22,323 bases of DNA, taken from NCBI GenBank assembly GCA_002633005.1, contig NMRA01000054.1:616413-638735 (forward strand). Direction: 5' to 3'. The notes beneath the pieces are model-generated. The model was not told where the DNA came from. It worked only from the letters and a program-made list of their open reading frames with translations, and did no database searches. A program made the translations under genes and the position numbers. Source of the DNA: Phoronis australis. Lineage: Eukaryota > Phoronida > Phoronidae. Shown here piece by piece: positions 18,246 through 22,323 of this stretch; positions within the stretch are counted from its first letter, which is position 1, and every line of letters begins with the position of its first letter.

Positions 18246-19068
18246 GAAGGTGTTCTCATTTGAGGCGTGGCGAATTGGTGGTGACCTGAGATTTTTACGA
18301 AATCTGAAATCTCATTGGTGACCAGCAGGTTGCCATATCAAGCCCTGTCTATCTGTAGAAGCATAAGCTACCAAAAATCAATTTCATCTTTTTAGTTAGT
18401 GTTTTGGCTTTGGATGATGTGTTTGTAAAGCATTGGCTGATTATTCATTTTATGTGCTTAATTAGTGGAAGTGACAGAAGCTGGAGCAACAACCATTAGT
18501 TCTCAATATACAGGGTGTTACAACATGGTGCAACACCTTTAAAGAGATTGGTTCACAGCTATTTAGTTGTAGTTATACGCATGTGTTGACTGTTAATAAA
18601 GTTTGCTTGTAAACCACATTTCTTTTTATTTCATACCCTATATTCTATTATTTGTTTAAAACATGCTCCTACTTCCCAAACAAAATTTTGAGAACAGAAA
18701 ATTTTGAACTTTTCGGCTATCTTCGGAATCACGTCACATCAGGAACACATCAAGAATTGCTGACCGGATCACTGCCAGAGTCTGTCCATAGGTTTGTTTG
18801 GCTTGGACTATCTGGCACAAATGGAATCTTTGTGTTTGTTAGAAAGCAACTTTTGCCCATTACTTTTCTGAAATGTGACACATATGTACCTGGTCTTGTG
18901 TGTTGCCATAAACATTTTACAGTACTTAATTAGTAGGGAGGTGACCTGATCATTGCAGTCAGCCTTACTAAGTCCTCAGTGTCCACTGCTGTGTGCCAAG
19001 AGAAGTACGTTTTTCAAATGTAGACGGATGTTTAGATTTAAACTGGAATAAATATTTAAAGAAGAAGA
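18246..19068. other. Unassigned sequence with an anonymous 93-codon frame
   Basis: A + strand frame at 18652-18933 (93 codons, including ELLTGSLPESVHRFVWLGLS) has a plausible residue mix but no recognised domain. Upstream, 18514-18537 is an imperfect 24-bp palindrome (GGTGTTACAACATGGTGCAA and on) and AATAAA lies at 18595-18600, so a transcript from the left might end there. The 10-mer AAAATTTTGA repeats 16 bp apart at 18682 and 18698. Confidence 0.3.
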
Positions 19069-19248
19069 ATGCCTGATCATTGTGTAGTTGGAGGCTGTGG
19101 CAATACACCAAGGACTGGGGTATCTTTGCACAAGTTTCCCACTAATCTAAGACTGCGTCGCAAGTGAGAATACTTTGCGAAGTCCACGAGTGGAGCGTTG
19201 CCGTATTTGATAGTGTGTAGCGAACATATTTCTATGGACTGCTTCTAG
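19069..19248 (+). pseudogene. THAP zinc-finger domain fragment with internal stop
   Basis: From the ATG at 19069 (A at -3) the frame reads MPDHCVVGGCGNTPRTGVSL, then HKFPTNLRLRRK, the classic opening of a C2CH THAP DNA-binding domain. Codon 33 is TGA (19165-19167), where the family normally has the invariant Trp. The frame then continues with EYFAKST and VCSEHISMDCF to a TAG at 19246. The zinc ligands fit C-x4-C-x39-C-x2-H: Cys5, Cys10, Cys50 and His53. The AVPTIF box and anything after it are absent. A single-base TGG to TGA change explains the stop; GTGAGA overlapping it is a passable splice donor, but the family-like residues beyond argue against an intron there. THAP domains occur in host regulators and P-element-type transposases; which applies here cannot be told. 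Confidence 0.75.
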
Positions 19249-19954
19249 AATGACAGCCTGTGATCCGAGTATGGTTGTAAACCAGGATGAGTGAACTTTT
19301 AGAGAGCATTCGAAACGGTACATGCCGTCGCTTTCCAGAAACTAGTGGGTCTTGAGCTAGTATGAACAACCTAACATTCAAAACAGCGGATAGCATCGAC
19401 GGACACTGTCGGACAGGATTAGTGCTAGAAGTAACCAGTAGATTGCTTTTCTTTTGAATTACAGTTTTTGCAACATACCGGTAAGTGTTTGTAGGTGGAT
19501 GTGCTGAATAGCTTGGTGCTCGTTACCTGTCTTTGCAATGCATTGAATTTTAGCCTAGTCTATCGCTAGCTGGACTAAATGAACAGTAAGAGTAGGGCTG
19601 TCCAACCAATTTTTTTTTCGATTTGCAAAAATACTTCTATATAATCGGAAAGATAATGCATCCCACTCAATAAAAATTGAAAAATCGGGTTAAGCAGTGC
19701 ACATTTATTGCAATTTTGATGGAGAAATTTGGGTCATTTGTTTGGATCTGGTTGCTCATCTTGGACAACAGCAGCATAAGTTACGAGTTTAAAACCATGC
19801 ATAATTTATTTTCACCAATAATTTACGATGAAATTTAGTGAGAAAGATGTATACCTACTATTCTGAGCGATTCAATAGTTTTCATTGGATTTCAGCCAAG
19901 CAGATGTTACTTATTGAGTGATAAAAATGCTCACAATTCCCATTGAACTTAGTC
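19249..19954. other. Unassigned sequence downstream of the THAP fragment
   Basis: Nothing resembling the rest of a THAP protein was found in any + frame. A T9 run lies near 19609. There are no frames of note and no repeat. Confidence 0.35.
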
Positions 19955-20031
19955 TCATTTCCGGCGTCACCGACAACATGGCGACTTATGCTGAACTGAA
20001 GGGCATGTTCAATCGGCTAGTTTGTACTTGA
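19955..20031 (+). promoter_or_regulatory. Housekeeping-promoter-like segment with a start codon
   Basis: A short GC-rich island in AT-rich DNA holds ATTTCCGG (ETS-type site on the minus strand, CCGGAAAT) at about 19958, GGCGTCA (CRE half site, TGACGCC on the minus strand) at 19963, and CAACATGGCGAC at 19974, whose complement contains GCCATGTT, a YY1-type site. The ATG at 19978 opens MATYAELKGMFNRLVCT to a TGA at 20029. The combination of ETS, CRE-like and YY1 sites around an ATG resembles TATA-less start sites. A donor (GTTTGT at 20019) is weak, so the exon end is uncertain. Confidence 0.3.
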
Positions 20032-21232
20032 TGAAATTTTAACTTTGATACATTTTGATGAAAGCTGCTACAAAAAAGCAACTTTGCACAATGTTTACGT
20101 TTTTGTGCAAAAAGTATAAGGAATATTCTAATTATTGCATTGTGATTATCCTATTCAGTTGACCATACACTCAGCTTAAAAATACTTGAAAACGTTTTGA
20201 ATTTGTTTTTTCTTTGAAAGTCAATTGCGCTTCAAAGTTTGATTATCTGTCACAACATAATTCATATTTTTCTAAATTTTACGTATGAATCGTTCTTTCA
20301 ATACATGCATTGTAACTTTTTGCTTTCTTAATTCAAGTTATCAAGGTCCAAAATGTAAATGCTCTTAATTAGAGTAATAGGCCATGTTAGATTGTGAAGC
20401 TTCCAGCCTCCAATCCTTTTTCCATGCAACTTCTTATTTTTTCAAATCATGCTTGTCGAATTCTAATGTAAGGAAATACCCGGTCGCCATGGTAATAATT
20501 AGGCATAGCCACTTTCACATCATGTAAATTTGTCTTGTTGTTGGATAACGTTTGTAATGCTTAAACGTTCTAAAATACCGTGCATTCTAAGTTACTTATT
20601 TTGGTAAAAGATTTAACTCACATATAAACTTTAATGTACTGAGATTATTTCAGTTGTGACTTATGTACAGTAGCAGTAACCTTCAACTACCTTGAAAGTC
20701 TTTCACTGTAGAAACCAAATATAATTCCGACTGAAAGCACTTGATTTTAATTTGATTTCTAGGACTCAGTGACCAAAGCATGATAGAATTAACTTGCCGT
20801 AATGAACGACTGAAATAATACGTTCACTGGCATCTTCAGGTAATATTCATTTGATGCCTTGGGTTTATTATTATTTCAATAGATGAACACATGAATTTAA
20901 AAAACCAAGTTCAGAGGACTTCCACTTCAAGTGTTCTTGTAATTCTGTCATTGAGATTGCCACCTCTATTCAAATTTCAATTGTATACATGGTTAAATTA
21001 AAAGGTATTTCCCTTTCTACTCATTGCTGAAAGTGAAAAAAATGAAAACTGCAATATTTTGTATTAGGCTTGATTGTCTGTGATACACTGGTCTTTACAT
21101 CTCCTTGGCGAAAAACAATTTAATTATGCCAACAAATGGAGTTGAAAGGAATTACCAAATGAAGCAAGCAAAATTTTGGAGGGTTGGCTGCTTGTAGCCA
21201 TTGCAATACACAGTTGTCTTCCTGGTCTGACA
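20032..21232. other. Unassigned AT-rich sequence
   Basis: No frame, repeat or RNA box is recognised. On the minus strand an ATG at 20490 (ATGGCGACCGGG) opens an 18-codon frame and recalls the start at 19978, but nothing supports it further. Confidence 0.35.
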
Positions 21233-21475
21233 TCACAGACGGTTATGTAACCCCATATGCCTGTTCTCAGAATTGTCTGGCTGAAGTCGAAGAAGGTCAC
21301 TCATAACTGCTGGGCTTTTCTCATTAATAACGCTGTGTGGACAAGAACTGCACTGTGCAAAAGATTCACACAGTGCCATTATTTGTTTTGAAAAGCAGTT
21401 GTTTTGGTGTGAAACTATGTCTTTAAGCTGCATTTTGCATTGTTTAGCTGGCAAAATGAAATCTATTTAAGCCTT
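21233..21475 (-). other. Candidate minus-strand terminal exon, 73+ codons, unknown product
   Basis: Read on the minus strand, GATTTCATTTTGCCAG is a good acceptor just upstream of CTAAACAATGC, after which the frame is open to TGA at 21233. The peptide from the internal Met begins MPAKQCKMQLKDIVSHQNNC and later has CESFAQCSSCPHS. C-x11-H-x3-C of the form CKMQLKDIVSHQNNC is like the zinc ligands of TRAF or UBZ-type fingers, though a paired preceding Cys is missing. No family is assigned. No plus-strand alternative is convincing. Without upstream exons it remains a candidate only. Confidence 0.3.
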
Positions 21476-21565
21476 TTTCTCTCATAAGATATATTTGTTA
21501 ATATTTCTTACCATGATGGTATTCTATTTCCATTACAAACAAGAGCAATGAAACTATTGATAGTC

Positions 21566-21634
21566 ACTTGAGAAAATGCTTCACATTTTATTGCACAATT
21601 CAAAACCACCAGCTACTTGAGAAATTTCTTCACA
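21566..21634. repeat. 20-bp near-identical direct repeat
   Basis: ACTTGAGAAAATGCTTCACA at 21566-21585 and ACTTGAGAAATTTCTTCACA at 21615-21634 differ at two positions and are 49 bp apart. This is the same period as the common step in the satellite that starts at 21881, but the sequence is different. Confidence 0.5.
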
Positions 21635-21880
21635 GGTTTGTTGGAGTTCAGACCAATCCAAACATCGGTTGTTTTTTGGTGGCATTCTCCTTTAACACAT
21701 GAGGAACCTCTTGTTTTGGCAAATTATAAATGAAATACACTCCATAGTTTTGATACACCCTGTTGTGTACTATACTTGGCAATTGGTTTCTTAGCATATG
21801 TGCTAATCTGTTTCAGTCAACTTCATCACTAACTGTATTTGTTTCAATTAACTGCTTGCTAGAGTTAACGAGCTGTTATT

Positions 21881-22323
21881 ACTTGGCGGAATTCTTTGAA
21901 TTCTGCCAAGTATGTTGGTCTGACAGCAAGTTGGCGAAATATATTTCGCCAAGTATGTTGCTCTTCCACTAAGTTTTTTTTTTTCAGACCAACATACTTG
22001 GCGGAATTCCCAGAATTCCGCCAAGTATGTTGGTCTGACGGCAAGTTTTTTTTACTTGGCGGAATTCTTCCGCCAAGTATGTTGGTCTGACAGCAAGTTT
22101 TTACTTGGCGGAATTCTTCCGCCAAGTATGTTTTTACTTGGCGGAATTCTTCGAATTCCGTCAAGTATGTTGCTCTGACAGCAAGTTTTTTACTTGGCGA
22201 AATAAATTTCGCCAAGTATGTGGCTCTTCCACTAAGTTTTTACTTGGCGGAATTCTTCCGCCAAGTATGTTGCTTTGACAGCAAGTTTTTACTTGGCGGA
22301 ATTCTTCCGCCAAGTATGTTGCT
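21881..22323. repeat. Hairpin satellite array, at least nine units, open at the window end
   Basis: Nine stem-loops occur at 21881-21911, 21931-21952, 21996-22026, 22054-22078, 22103-22127, 22136-22166, 22192-22217, 22242-22266 and 22291-22315. The common form is ACTTGGCGGAA-TTC-TTCCGCCAAGT; longer forms add an EcoRI-like GAATTC on each side. Steps vary from 33 to 67 bp and are often 48-50. Linkers are ATGTTGGTCTGACAGCAAG or ATGTTGCTCTTCCACTAAG followed by five or more T. Two stems carry GCGAAAT instead of GCGGAA with the matching change in the other arm. Frames at 21865-22215 (minus) and 21896-22090 (plus) are simply translations of the array. The array continues beyond the window, so its full size is unknown. 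Confidence 0.9.

Noticed and set aside
21865-22215. A 116-codon minus-strand frame and a 64-codon plus-strand frame with repeated peptide motifs
   Set aside because: Both are translations of the hairpin satellite; the repeated peptides come from the DNA repeats, not from a selected protein.
21881-22323. CRISPR-like appearance of regularly spaced palindromic repeats
   Set aside because: Spacers are near-identical linkers and not unique sequences, spacing varies from 33 to 67 bp, and all surrounding features are eukaryotic.

Overview
This window looks like ordinary non-coding and repeat-rich DNA from an animal nuclear genome. It is AT-rich and carries tRNA-derived SINE copies, a decayed LINE, terminal-inverted-repeat elements, a THAP-domain remnant and a hairpin satellite. 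There are no bacterial-style operons and no long intact reading frame: every open frame is under about 120 codons. The mix (TAGGCCTA-type motifs, a LINE tail of L1/Tx1 style, a THAP fragment, repeats carrying CCACTAGGGGGC) would suit a marine invertebrate such as an echinoderm, hemichordate, amphioxus, mollusc or cnidarian. That assignment is inference, and I cannot name a species.

Layout. 1-770: end of an interspersed repeat built from four degenerate units of about 150 bp, each with a CCACTAGG core that resembles the CTCF consensus, closed by a 30-bp hairpin. 1641-1778: imperfect inverted repeat. 2797-3230: 434-bp inverted-repeat structure whose arms are two opposed tRNA-type SINE copies; a third copy lies at 3497-3632 after a G13 run and an ambiguous base. 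3633-6429: nothing recognised. 6430-7844: several short exon-like segments on the + strand, weakly supported. 9872-11679: a 1.8-kb element with 26-bp terminal inverted repeats and subterminal TTAACCGCCCA-type repeats. 11841-12391: a 551-bp MITE-like element flanked by TTA. 13049-15166: fragments of a LINE reverse-transcriptase ORF (a degraded YADD box, a C-terminal cysteine/HLYWDC...FW region), interrupted and frameshifted. 17023-17220 and 17822-18245: two degenerate tandem-repeat patches. 19069-19248: a THAP zinc-finger start with a TGA where the family has Trp. About 19958-20031: GC-rich start-site-like segment. 21233-21475: a minus-strand terminal-exon-like frame. 21881-22323, running off the window: an array of at least nine perfect or near-perfect hairpins with paired base changes in the stems.

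No genes here can be shown to work together. The content is best read as intergenic or intronic sequence shaped by several kinds of mobile and tandem repeat. The most unusual structures are the terminal hairpin satellite, the 1.8-kb TIR element whose subterminal repeats point the same way at both ends, and the ~150-bp repeat with one CTCF-like core per unit.
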